DNA from: Candidatus Woesearchaeota archaeon
Lineage (GTDB): Archaea; Nanobdellota; Nanobdellia; Woesearchaeales; WJKL01
Length of the DNA stretch: 12,485 nucleotides
Reading direction: 5' to 3'
Assembly (NCBI GenBank): GCA_019322455.1
Contig: JAHWIT010000101.1
Location: 1-12,485, forward strand
Below are positions 1 to 6,106 of the stretch, piece by piece. A program made the position numbers and the translations under genes. Each line of letters starts with the position of its first letter. Positions within the stretch are counted from its first letter, which is position 1. The notes beneath the pieces are model-generated. The model made no database searches. It worked only from the letters and a program-made list of their open reading frames with translations, and was not told the DNA's origin.

Positions 1-178
1 ACTTTTTTGTACGCTCTTGTTCTTTCTCATCAATATACCATGCTCCTTTTGCAAAAATAAAGTTTTTAAGAGAGTAATCAAAATTAACAGAACGATTATA
101 ATTCCGACATAAGCCTTTTGCACTCAACCAATTTAATAATGGTGTTCTCTTTCTTTTTGAAATAACAACCCATTTCAT
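1..178 (-). CDS. Unrecognised protein, N-terminal 59 residues only (cut by the window edge)
   Basis: An open frame starts with ATG at 178 on the minus strand and runs off the left edge without a stop. It begins MKWVVISKRKRTPLLNWL and ends at the edge around KEQERTKK. It is basic, with no signal peptide, membrane segment or metal motif in the visible part. Its ATG overlaps the TGA of the Nop5-like gene as ATGA, so the two are probably co-transcribed and translationally coupled. Fibrillarin is the usual partner next to archaeal nop5, but the visible N-terminus does not resemble fibrillarin to me, so I leave the function open. The frame, start and overlap are seen directly; the operon link is inferred. 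Confidence 0.6.
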   Translation of the reverse strand, partial: MKWVVISKRKRTPLLNWLSAKGLCRNYNRSVNFDYSLKNFIFAKGAWYIDEKEQERTKK

Positions 179-882
179 CCAAACCTCTCCTCCAATTCTT
201 TCCTTAACTTGTCTCCAATAAATTTACCTTTAAAATAATCTACCTTTGCAGCTAATGAAATCTTGTCAGCAACAGCTCTTGCTGCTTTTCCCTTTTCTTT
301 AGCTTGGGAAACAATAGGATGCTCATGTATTATTCCATGTTTTGGAGCTCTCGCTCCTGTTCTCATATGTCTAAAAAGTGCTTTCTCAGCTCCAAGCAAC
401 TGCACAGTAGAAGCAGGAAACATAATTAATCTCTTCAAATCACCAGCAAGCGAAATCAACTTTGCTCCAATTAAATAACCAGCAACAGCAGTTATATTTG
501 GATTGTTTTTCTGCATTACCTTTTCTAAATATTCTTTTTGTTTGTCTCTAAAAGAATAAAGCAGATTGATTTCTTTAGCTAATCTCAATATAGGCTCTAA
601 ATCCTCTTTGCTTAAATCAGCACCCATAGAATGCTTCTCTTTCTTATCCTTGGAATTAATAATCAGCTCAACAAACTTCTCATGATCAGTAATCTTCTTG
701 CTATATTCAGGATTAGAAAGTTCATACCATTCTCTTAATCTCTTAATAAGAATATTGCATATCCTGCTTATTTCATCAATATTATTAACAGTCTGCAAAA
801 TAAAATTATCTGATTTAACACTTTCCTTTACCTTTCTCTTTGTTTCTTCAATATTTCTCTTCCTATAATCTTCAAATTTCAT
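175..882 (-). CDS. Nop5/Nop56/58-family protein lacking the N-terminal domain
   Basis: Nop5 is the scaffold of archaeal box C/D small ribonucleoproteins, which carry out 2'-O-methylation of rRNA and tRNA. It bridges L7Ae bound to the kink-turn and fibrillarin. The 235-residue product has a helical region (about 25-120) matching the Nop5 coiled coil, including a KRLREWYELSNPE-like stretch. The NOP domain follows (about 127-220), with the signature NPNITAVAGYLIGAKL and then GAEKALFRHMRTGARAPKHG at 164-183, the RNA/L7Ae-contacting part. Archaeal Nop5 is usually about 360-420 residues; here the roughly 120-residue N-terminal fibrillarin-binding domain is absent. A TATA-like box just upstream of the ATG suggests this start is real rather than a broken gene. 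The C-terminus is also short and lacks the usual Lys-rich tail. Family assignment is firm; whether it replaces or supplements a full Nop5 is unknown. Confidence 0.88.
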   Translation of the reverse strand: MKFEDYRKRNIEETKRKVKESVKSDNFILQTVNNIDEISRICNILIKRLREWYELSNPEYSKKITDHEKFVELIINSKDKKEKHSMGADLSKEDLEPILRLAKEINLLYSFRDKQKEYLEKVMQKNNPNITAVAGYLIGAKLISLAGDLKRLIMFPASTVQLLGAEKALFRHMRTGARAPKHGIIHEHPIVSQAKEKGKAARAVADKISLAAKVDYFKGKFIGDKLRKELEERFG

Positions 883-904
883 ATTATTAAAATAACTGTT
901 ATTT

Positions 905-915
905 CTATTTAAAGC
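905..915 (-). promoter_or_regulatory. TATA-like box for the Nop5-like gene, probably a leaderless transcript
   Basis: On the minus strand this reads GCTTTAAATAG, with a TTTAAATA core centred near 910. Archaeal TATA boxes lie about 26 bases before the transcription start, which would place it near 884, two bases before the ATG at 882. No Shine-Dalgarno sequence precedes that ATG, consistent with leaderless translation. The motif is seen; its function is inferred. Confidence 0.5.
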
Positions 916-916
916 T

Positions 917-930
917 TACCAAAAAACATT
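917..930 (+). repeat. Left direct repeat flanking element copy A
   Basis: TACCAAAAAACATT here matches TACCAAAAACATT at 1028-1040, differing only by one A in the run. The pair brackets element copy A. It resembles a target-site duplication, but A-rich sequence makes chance or slippage possible. Confidence 0.5.
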
Positions 931-933
931 GAA

Positions 934-1028
934 TCAGTTGTACAATAATAACATCTCTGTGGGGGAGGGATAATCAACTTAGTTGTGTGGAACAGGGGAG
1001 GATAAGTATTTAGCGTCAGCTAAATACT
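934..1028 (+). repeat. Interspersed intergenic element, copy A (short form)
   Basis: First of three copies. The left block TCAGTTGTAC (934-943) is followed by a G-run, GGGGGAGGGAT (961-971). The right block (979-1003) starts TTAGTTGTGTGG and ends GGGGAGGAT. The terminal hairpin occupies 1005-1028. The copy looks like two degenerate tandem units, each made of AGTTGT followed by a G-rich AGG motif. Unlike copies B and C it lacks the central CAGAC/GTCTG hairpin; only AATCAAC lies between the first G-run and the right block. It sits between the divergent Nop5-like gene and the POR operon, so transcription from the POR side could include it only if initiation is upstream of 934. I recognise no known family. 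Confidence 0.8.
1005..1028 (+). other. Perfect 10-bp hairpin at the right end of element copy A
   Basis: AGTATTTAGC (1005-1014) and GCTAAATACT (1019-1028) are perfect inverted repeats around the tetraloop GTCA. It begins one base after the conserved GGGGAGGAT. No T-run follows on the plus strand, so a classical intrinsic terminator is not obvious. Its stem sequence is unrelated to those at the same place in copies B and C. Confidence 0.85.
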
Positions 1029-1040
1029 ACCAAAAACATT
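1028..1040 (+). repeat. Right direct repeat flanking element copy A
   Basis: TACCAAAAACATT pairs with the repeat at 917-930. It starts at the last base of the terminal hairpin. The following bases (CATTAAAAA, 1037-1045) lie about 26 bases before the porG ATG and could also serve as a weak TATA-like sequence for a leaderless POR transcript; that second role is speculative. Confidence 0.5.
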
Positions 1041-1067
1041 AAAAAGAGGGCTATTTTATCTCAGAAT

Positions 1068-1610
1068 ATGATTGAAATCAAAACAATTGGAAGAGGTGGA
1101 CAAGGAGCAGTTACTTTCTCTCAAATATTAGCTATTGCAGCATTTCATGACAATTATCAATCTCAAGCAATGCCTACTTTCGGAGTAGAAAGAAGAGGGG
1201 CTCCTTCATTCTCATTTACAAGAATATCAAAAGAACCAATATATTTACGTTCATTAATCTATAATCCAAATATTGTTGTAGTATTAGATGCCTCATTATT
1301 AGAAACAATCGATATAACAGAAGGCCTTAAAGAAAAAGGAATAATCATAATTAACTCAAATAAATCTCCTGACAAATTAAACATAAAAGGAAATTTTAAT
1401 GTACATACAGTTGATGCAACCTCTGTCGCTTTAAACTTATTCAAAAAAGATATTGTAAACACAGCAATGTTAGGAGCATTCTCAAAAGTTACAAAATTAG
1501 TAAGCCTAGAATCATTATATAAAGGCATTGAAGAACGTTTTGAAGACAAACAAAAAATAATTGATTTAAATAAACAGTCTATAAAAGAGGTATATAATCA
1601 AATTAAATGA
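1068..1610 (+). CDS. porG: Pyruvate/2-oxoacid:ferredoxin oxidoreductase, gamma subunit
   Basis: This is the gamma subunit of the coenzyme-A-dependent 2-oxoacid:ferredoxin oxidoreductase, which oxidises pyruvate to acetyl-CoA and CO2 while reducing ferredoxin. The 180-residue product is normal in length. It shows the family's glycine-rich opening MIEIKTIGRGGQGAVT and the motif PTFGVERRGAP (36-46). It is the first gene of the seven-gene operon. There is no clear Shine-Dalgarno sequence before the ATG, so a leaderless message is possible. Its TGA overlaps the ATG of the zinc-ribbon gene as ATGA. Substrate choice within the family (pyruvate, 2-oxoisovalerate and others) cannot be fixed from this subunit; pyruvate is favoured by the four-gene G-D-A-B layout. 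Confidence 0.92.
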   Translation: MIEIKTIGRGGQGAVTFSQILAIAAFHDNYQSQAMPTFGVERRGAPSFSFTRISKEPIYLRSLIYNPNIVVVLDASLLETIDITEGLKEKGIIIINSNKSPDKLNIKGNFNVHTVDATSVALNLFKKDIVNTAMLGAFSKVTKLVSLESLYKGIEERFEDKQKIIDLNKQSIKEVYNQIK

Positions 1611-1723
1611 AGATTTGTCCAAAATGTAAATCCTCTGACATAACATTATATATGGGAGGAAAATTTGGCAAATATATTTGCAAAAAATGCGGTTATATAG
1701 GTCCTATAATCATTGAAAAATAA
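1607..1723 (+). CDS. 38-residue zinc-ribbon protein inside the POR operon
   Basis: This small gene starts at the ATG that overlaps the porG stop (ATGA) and ends with TAA, five bases before porD. The product starts MKICPKCKSSDITLYMGG and has two CxxC knuckles, Cys4/Cys7 and Cys25/Cys28, spaced 17 residues apart: a minimal rubredoxin-like or zinc-ribbon fold binding one Zn or Fe. There is no membrane segment. The overlap, tight spacing and regular Cys pattern argue that it is real. Such tiny ribbons are common in archaea but generally uncharacterised. Possible roles are metal or iron-sulfur handling for the POR subunits, or a nucleic-acid-binding regulator; neither can be chosen from sequence. 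Confidence 0.8.
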   Translation: MKICPKCKSSDITLYMGGKFGKYICKKCGYIGPIIIEK

Positions 1724-1728
1724 GAAAA

Positions 1729-2007
1729 ATGAACAAAGAAAAACTAAAATTTAACATAGCAGCAATAATAACAGAGCCAGGCTCATCAATAAAAAACAAA
1801 ACAGGTGGATGGAGAACATTAAAACCAGTAATAGATAGAGATAAATGTATAAAATGTGGAAAATGCTGGCAGCAATGTCCTGACACATCAATAAAAATAG
1901 ATAAAGAAGGAAAAGCAACTATTGATTATGATTTTTGCAAAGGCTGTGGAATCTGTGCAGCAGAATGTCCTGTTAAATGTATCCAAATGATAAAAGAAGA
2001 AAAATGA
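1729..2007 (+). CDS. porD: Pyruvate:ferredoxin oxidoreductase, delta subunit (2x[4Fe-4S] ferredoxin-like)
   Basis: The delta subunit carries two [4Fe-4S] clusters that pass electrons from the catalytic alpha/beta pair to ferredoxin. The 92 residues contain two complete cluster motifs: Cys40, 43, 46, 50 (CIKCGKCWQQCP) and Cys70, 73, 76, 80 (CKGCGICAAECP). Before them lies the PorD-typical segment with TGGWRTLKPVID, which separates it from an ordinary ferredoxin. It has the normal PorD length. The TGA stop overlaps the ATG of cutA as ATGA. No strong Shine-Dalgarno sequence is seen in the five-base gap before its ATG, so coupling to the upstream gene is likely. Confidence 0.93.
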   Translation: MNKEKLKFNIAAIITEPGSSIKNKTGGWRTLKPVIDRDKCIKCGKCWQQCPDTSIKIDKEGKATIDYDFCKGCGICAAECPVKCIQMIKEEK

Positions 2008-2309
2008 TTATTGAATACATAGTTTGTAAAAACAAAGCAGAAGCAGAAAAAATAGTTAACCATTTACTAAAAAAGAAATTGATTGCCTGTGCTAATATAT
2101 TCCCAATAAATTCATTATACAAATGGAAAGGAAAATTGCAAAAAGACAAAGAATTTGTTTTGCTTGCAAAAACTCAAAAAAATAAATTATATTCATTAGA
2201 AAAAGAGGTGAAAGGTATTCATTCATATGAAATACCATGCATTTTGCAAATAAATGCAAAAGCAAATAAAGAATATGAAAGGTGGTTAAAAAATGAGCTT
2301 AAAAAATAA
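2004..2309 (+). CDS. cutA: CutA1-type divalent ion tolerance protein
   Basis: CutA1 is a small cytosolic trimer with a ferredoxin-like fold, linked to copper/divalent cation tolerance in bacteria; its exact biochemical role is unsettled. The 101-residue product has the family pattern ACANIFPINSLYKWKGKLQ in the first half, then HSYEIPCIL (about 73-81), equivalent to the HPYEvP motif, and a final YERWL. I chose the ATG at 2004 because it forms an ATGA overlap with the porD stop; an in-frame ATG at 1977 would extend nine residues into porD and lose the family-like start MIIEYIVC. Its 3' end overlaps the next gene by 17 bases. Placement within a POR operon is unusual. Confidence 0.88.
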   Translation: MIIEYIVCKNKAEAEKIVNHLLKKKLIACANIFPINSLYKWKGKLQKDKEFVLLAKTQKNKLYSLEKEVKGIHSYEIPCILQINAKANKEYERWLKNELKK

Positions 2310-2847
2310 AAGTGTGCTTTTGCTGTCTTTAATAGCAGCAGTATATTTAATGGCACAAGGAAAAAGAACTAATGGCCATTGGGTTTGTGGAATATTTAAA
2401 ACCTATGAATGCCAAGGAACACTAAATATGATTACTCAAACAGTTGTCTTCTTTGTCATCCTAGCTGTAATATTATATCTATTAATGTTTTTACTAAAAA
2501 AATTTTTAAAAAACTCAAAAAAGTACCTAAAAGAAATAAAAGTAGAAGTAAAGAAAACAAAACAAGAGAAAAAAGAAATAAAAAAACAAGCAAAAAAAGA
2601 AGAAGAACATACAGAAAAAATAGAAGAAGATAATGGAGCTGAAAACGAAGAAGAGATTAATGAAGAAAAAGAAGAAGAAAACAAAAAATATGAAGAAAAT
2701 GAATGGTTAGATGAAGAACCAGCTCCATCTGCAGCTGATGAATCAGAAGATTCAGACAAAACAGAAGTAGAAAAAGAAATAGATAAACTAAAAACAGAAC
2801 TAAGAGATCAAGAAAAAGGGCCAAAAGAAACAATTATCAAAATATAA
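2293..2847 (+). CDS. Membrane protein with two predicted helices and a long charged tail
   Basis: I do not recognise a family. The 184-residue product has a hydrophobic segment at about 7-21, a short loop with Cys32 and Cys40 and an aromatic WVCGIFKTYEC stretch, and a second hydrophobic segment at about 46-68. A tail of about 115 residues follows, extremely rich in Lys and Glu (70-135) with a more acidic part at 136-160, probably disordered or coiled coil. The likely topology is a helical hairpin with the loop outside and the tail in the cytosol; the loop cysteines could form a disulfide. AGGTGG, seven bases before the ATG, is a good ribosome binding site inside the end of cutA. It lies one base before porA. 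A membrane docking role for the POR complex is a guess from position only. Confidence 0.75.
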   Translation: MSLKNKSVLLLSLIAAVYLMAQGKRTNGHWVCGIFKTYECQGTLNMITQTVVFFVILAVILYLLMFLLKKFLKNSKKYLKEIKVEVKKTKQEKKEIKKQAKKEEEHTEKIEEDNGAENEEEINEEKEEENKKYEENEWLDEEPAPSAADESEDSDKTEVEKEIDKLKTELRDQEKGPKETIIKI

Positions 2848-2848
2848 A

Positions 2849-4000
2849 ATGGGAGAGAAAAAAGTAATAGAAGCATCAATGGCTGTTGCAATTGCTGCAA
2901 AGCTTTGCAAACCAGAGGTTATTGGAGCCTATCCTATTACTCCTCAAACACATATAGTAGAAAGAATTGCAGATTTTGTTCATGACGGAGAAATGGACAC
3001 TGAATTAATAGATGTTGAATCAGAACATTCAGCAATATCAGCTTGTCTAGGAGCAGAAGCTACAGGAGCAAGAACATTTACAGCAACAGCTTCACAAGGA
3101 CTTGCTTTAATGCATGAAATTCTTTTCATAACATCAGGAATGAGATTGCCAGTTGTAATGGCAGTAGCAAATAGAGCTTTATCAGCTCCTATTAATATCT
3201 GGGGAGACCATAGTGATAGTATTGCAGCACGAGATTCTGGCTGGATTCAATTTTACGTTGAATCTGCACAAGAAGCCCTAGATAGAATAATCATAGCTTA
3301 TAAAATAGCTGAAAACAAAAATATCTTGCTTCCAGCAATGGTTTGTTTGGATGGTTTTACACTTTCGCATGTATATGAACCAGTTGATATTCCATCTCAA
3401 AAAGAAGTTGATCAGTTTCTTCCTAAATATTCTCCTATTCACAAATTAGATCCAAAAAAACCTGTTTCAATGGGTCCAATTGGATATCCAAACTCATTTA
3501 TGGAATTTAAGCATCAGCAGCAAGAAGCAATGTTAAATTCACTTGATATAATCAAAAAAACTCATGAAGAATTTTCAAAAAAATTCAATAGATCTTATGG
3601 AAATGGATTAATTGAAGAATTCATGACAAAAGATGCAGATTTTGCTGTTATAGCAATTGGTACAATCACAGCAACAGCAAGACATGTTGTTGAAGAATTA
3701 AGAAAACAAGGCAAAAAAGTTGGTTTAATTAAAATAAAAACATTCAGGCCTTTTCCAGAAAAAGAAATAATAAAAGCAACTGAAAATCTAAAAGCAATTG
3801 CAATATTAGATAGAAATATTTCATTTGGTCAGCATGGAACATTATTTTCTGAGATAAAATCTGCCTTGCAGCACAAAGAAACAGTTGTAAATAGCTTCAT
3901 TTGTGGATTAGGAGGAAGAGATGTAACTCTTGATCATATAAAAACAGCAATTGAAAAAACAATTGAATCAAAACAAACAATAATAGACTGGTTATTTTAA
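2849..4000 (+). CDS. porA: Pyruvate:ferredoxin oxidoreductase, alpha subunit
   Basis: The alpha subunit supplies the TPP pyrimidine-binding and transketolase C-terminal-like domains of the POR catalytic core. The 383-residue length fits PorA. Motifs seen: GAYPITPQTHIVE (26-38), the conserved Glu59 within DVESEH that contacts TPP, TATASQGLALMHE (78-90), and NRALSAPINIWGDHSD (108-123), a pattern typical of pyruvate enzymes. The C-terminal part contains the family-like FRPFPE and a LDRNISFG stretch. The gene starts one base after the upstream membrane-protein gene and ends two bases before porB, so alpha and beta are tightly co-expressed. Pyruvate is the likeliest substrate. Confidence 0.95.
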   Translation: MGEKKVIEASMAVAIAAKLCKPEVIGAYPITPQTHIVERIADFVHDGEMDTELIDVESEHSAISACLGAEATGARTFTATASQGLALMHEILFITSGMRLPVVMAVANRALSAPINIWGDHSDSIAARDSGWIQFYVESAQEALDRIIIAYKIAENKNILLPAMVCLDGFTLSHVYEPVDIPSQKEVDQFLPKYSPIHKLDPKKPVSMGPIGYPNSFMEFKHQQQEAMLNSLDIIKKTHEEFSKKFNRSYGNGLIEEFMTKDADFAVIAIGTITATARHVVEELRKQGKKVGLIKIKTFRPFPEKEIIKATENLKAIAILDRNISFGQHGTLFSEIKSALQHKETVVNSFICGLGGRDVTLDHIKTAIEKTIESKQTIIDWLF

Positions 4001-4002
4001 AA

Positions 4003-4923
4003 ATGCCTCAAGAAAAACAAAAAACAATTGCAGGACTGCCAGAAGAAGAATTTTTTGAAAAAGGTCATAGAGCATGTGCTGGCTGTGGAGCTGCAATTGC
4101 TATGCGTCATATTACAAAAGCTGCTGGCAAAAACACAATAGTTGTTTCTGCAACAGGTTGTATGGAAGTAGTTTCATCTCCTTATCCTCAAACAGCTTGG
4201 AAACTGCCTTGGATTCATGGAGCATTTGAAAACTCAGCAGCAATTGCAGCTGGAATAGAAAAAGCACTAAAATACCAAAAAAAAGACACAAATGTTTTAG
4301 CTATAGCAGGAGACGGAGGAACATTTGATATTGGATTCCAAGCATTAAGCGGTTTAGTTGAAAGAAATCATGATGTTTGCTTTGTCTGTTATGATAATGC
4401 AGCTTATATGAATACTGGAATTCAGCGTTCAGGCGCTACACCAAAATATGCAGCAACAACAACAAGCCCTGCAGGAAAATTAATCCATGGAAAAACAGAA
4501 TTCAAAAAACACATGCCTTTTATCATTGCAGCACATAATGAAAATGTTTATGTTGCTACTGCAAATATAGCATTCCCATTAGACTTATACAACAAAGTCA
4601 AAAAAGGCCTAGCTCATAAAGGCCCTGCTTATATCCAAGTTTATACTCCATGTATCCCTGGCTGGAAAATTCCTTCTAATATAACACCAGAATTAGGAAG
4701 ACTCGCATTCAAAACAAATGTCTATCCACTCTATGAAATTGAAGATGGAATTATTAAAATAACAAAAAAACCAGCTGAAAAAATTCCAGTAGAAAAATAT
4801 CTAATGATTCAAGGAAGATTCAAGCATCTTAATGAAAAAGAAATAAAAGAAATCCAGCAGCATGTTGACAAACAATGGGATAAACTTCTAAAATTAGAAA
4901 AAGCCAAAGTTAAGATTAGCTAA
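4003..4923 (+). CDS. porB: Pyruvate:ferredoxin oxidoreductase, beta subunit
   Basis: The beta subunit binds the TPP pyrophosphate through Mg and holds the proximal [4Fe-4S] cluster. The 306 residues contain the cluster ligands Cys25 and Cys28 (ACAGCG), Cys53 (ATGCMEV) and Cys217 (YTPCIPGW). The TPP motif runs from GDGGTFDIG (103-111) to YDNAAYMNTG (130-139). The order of motifs and length are normal for PorB. It is the last gene of the operon. Its TAA stop overlaps the stop of the convergent dcd gene by four bases, leaving no room for a separate terminator between the two operons. Confidence 0.96.
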   Translation: MPQEKQKTIAGLPEEEFFEKGHRACAGCGAAIAMRHITKAAGKNTIVVSATGCMEVVSSPYPQTAWKLPWIHGAFENSAAIAAGIEKALKYQKKDTNVLAIAGDGGTFDIGFQALSGLVERNHDVCFVCYDNAAYMNTGIQRSGATPKYAATTTSPAGKLIHGKTEFKKHMPFIIAAHNENVYVATANIAFPLDLYNKVKKGLAHKGPAYIQVYTPCIPGWKIPSNITPELGRLAFKTNVYPLYEIEDGIIKITKKPAEKIPVEKYLMIQGRFKHLNEKEIKEIQQHVDKQWDKLLKLEKAKVKIS

Positions 4924-5420
4924 AACTCTTGTTTCTTAAACTTTCCTTTATAATGAGCCTTTCCTTCTGTTCTCTCAATAATCAACTGGCATAATCTCTC
5001 CCCAGATTTCAAAACCAATATATTATTGCTAGCATTCTTTATCTCTAAAACTTGTTTATTATTTATACCAGGTTGAACAAAACTAGCAGTAATATGAACA
5101 ATTAACCCTAATCTTGCAAATCTACTTCTGCCTCCTAACCATCCGCACATATTATCAGGTAATTTTATCTGTTCTTTTGTAATTCCAAGAGCAAAATCAC
5201 CTGGATTTAATACCAACTCTTTCAATTTCTTGCCTTTTGTTAATTTTTTATAATCAGTTTTATCACTTAAAACAATCTTCTTGCTTCCTTCAAAAATTCT
5301 AAACTTATTATCTAAAGTCAAATCAATAGAAGCAGGTCCAATATTCTTAAGATTAAAATGAGTTATCTTAATATTGCCTTTCTTAATCTCCTTTAAAATT
5401 TCATTTTTTGTTAATATCAT
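4920..5420 (-). CDS. dcd: dCTP deaminase-family protein
   Basis: The family deaminates dCTP to dUTP (some members also hydrolyse dUTP to dUMP), feeding thymidylate synthesis. The 166-residue product has the trimer/nucleotide motif GGRSRFARLGL (96-106), then HITASFVQPG, and VLEIKNAS containing Glu126, which corresponds to the catalytic Glu of Dcd. The C-terminal KAHYKGKFKKQ matches the family's flexible tail that closes over the nucleotide. An oddity is Gln116 where Dcd and dCTP deaminase/dUTPase proteins usually have Asp in the DPGW/F-x-G motif, and the following Gly is replaced by Asn, so activity or substrate may differ. Its ATG overlaps the UMP kinase stop as ATGA. Family is firm; mono- or bifunctional activity is not decided. 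Confidence 0.88.
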   Translation of the reverse strand: MILTKNEILKEIKKGNIKITHFNLKNIGPASIDLTLDNKFRIFEGSKKIVLSDKTDYKKLTKGKKLKELVLNPGDFALGITKEQIKLPDNMCGWLGGRSRFARLGLIVHITASFVQPGINNKQVLEIKNASNNILVLKSGERLCQLIIERTEGKAHYKGKFKKQEF

Positions 5421-6091
5421 TCAACAACACTTCCTTTAAACTTCTTATTATCTAAAAAATTCTTAAAATTATTTAAATTTTTGCCAATCAAAATTAATTT
5501 CAACTTTAACCTCTGAGCTTCTTTTGCTGCAATCGGATCAAATGGAACATTCATTCCAGGAATCCATTTATTTCCAATTATTTTTCTAAATCCTTTCCAA
5601 TCAATTTTTTCAATTTTTCTTGCTCCTTTATATTCCTTAGGATTCTTATTATATAAATAATCAATATTTGTCATATTAACAACAGTTTTTGCTCTATAAT
5701 GTTTAGCAAGAATTACAGCATCATAATCAGTACTAAATCCAGGTTTCCATCCAGCTGCTACTAACACTTTATCAAATCTTACTTTTTCATTAGGATTTTT
5801 TATAATTCTTTTATATCCAACGTCAGAAAAAATTGTTTTAATTAAATGAGCATTCAGCCTTGTACTATGAATACCTATCCAGTCTAAATCTTCTGTATCT
5901 AATTTAACAACAGAACTAGCTGCCTTTTGATACAACCTACAAGTACAACCTCCACCAACAATCAAGATAAATTTGAATTTTTTTAAATAATTCTTAATTA
6001 ACCTTCTAAAACCTTTTAAGAATTTAACATCTATATCATCAGGTACAACAACACTTCCTCCTAAAGACAAAACAATAACCTCTTTTTTCAT
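5417..6091 (-). CDS. pyrH: UMP kinase, archaeal type
   Basis: UMP kinase phosphorylates UMP to UDP with ATP and belongs to the amino-acid-kinase fold. The 224-residue product shows the N-terminal LSLGGS (8-13), VGGGCTCRLYQ (45-55), the archaeal-type DLDWIGIHSTRLNAHL (68-83), WKPGFSTDYDAV (115-126) and, near the end, TNIDYLYNKNPK (141-152) and MNVPFDPIAAK (180-190). Length is normal. The start ATG is preceded by AGAGGT, a good ribosome binding site. Upstream lies element copy B, which separates it from the transporter genes, so it may have its own promoter or be read through the element. It is coupled to dcd by an ATGA overlap. With CTP synthase and dcd on the same strand it forms a pyrimidine nucleotide set. 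Confidence 0.94.
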   Translation of the reverse strand: MKKEVIVLSLGGSVVVPDDIDVKFLKGFRRLIKNYLKKFKFILIVGGGCTCRLYQKAASSVVKLDTEDLDWIGIHSTRLNAHLIKTIFSDVGYKRIIKNPNEKVRFDKVLVAAGWKPGFSTDYDAVILAKHYRAKTVVNMTNIDYLYNKNPKEYKGARKIEKIDWKGFRKIIGNKWIPGMNVPFDPIAAKEAQRLKLKLILIGKNLNNFKNFLDNKKFKGSVVE

Positions 6092-6096
6092 TATAT

Positions 6097-6102
6097 ACCT
6101 CT
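6097..6102 (-). promoter_or_regulatory. Ribosome binding site for UMP kinase
   Basis: On the minus strand AGAGGT lies about five bases before the ATG at 6091. It is complementary to the CCUCC core at the archaeal 16S rRNA 3' end. It sits just outside the left end of element copy B. Confidence 0.5.
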
Positions 6103-6106
6103 TTTG

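Noticed and set aside
1..178. Fibrillarin as the gene following the Nop5-like gene
   Set aside because: Expected from operon habit, but the visible 59 residues lack the fibrillarin N-terminal pattern (a TKNLVPGxxVYGE-like stretch).
979..1003. Group II intron 5' end, because GTGTG/GTGCG occurs in the right block
   Set aside because: Copy B has GTGAG at the same place, the elements are only 95-161 bases, and there is no domain V-like hairpin or reverse transcriptase.
1977..2003. Upstream ATG start for cutA at 1977
   Set aside because: It would add nine residues inside porD that do not fit the CutA family start; the ATG at 2004 makes the ATGA overlap typical of this operon.
2436..2759. 107-residue Ser/Phe-rich open frame antisense to the charged-tail membrane protein
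   Set aside because: It is the mirror of a Lys/Glu-rich coding region, which always gives Ser/Phe-rich antisense frames; the sense gene has the ribosome binding site and operon spacing.
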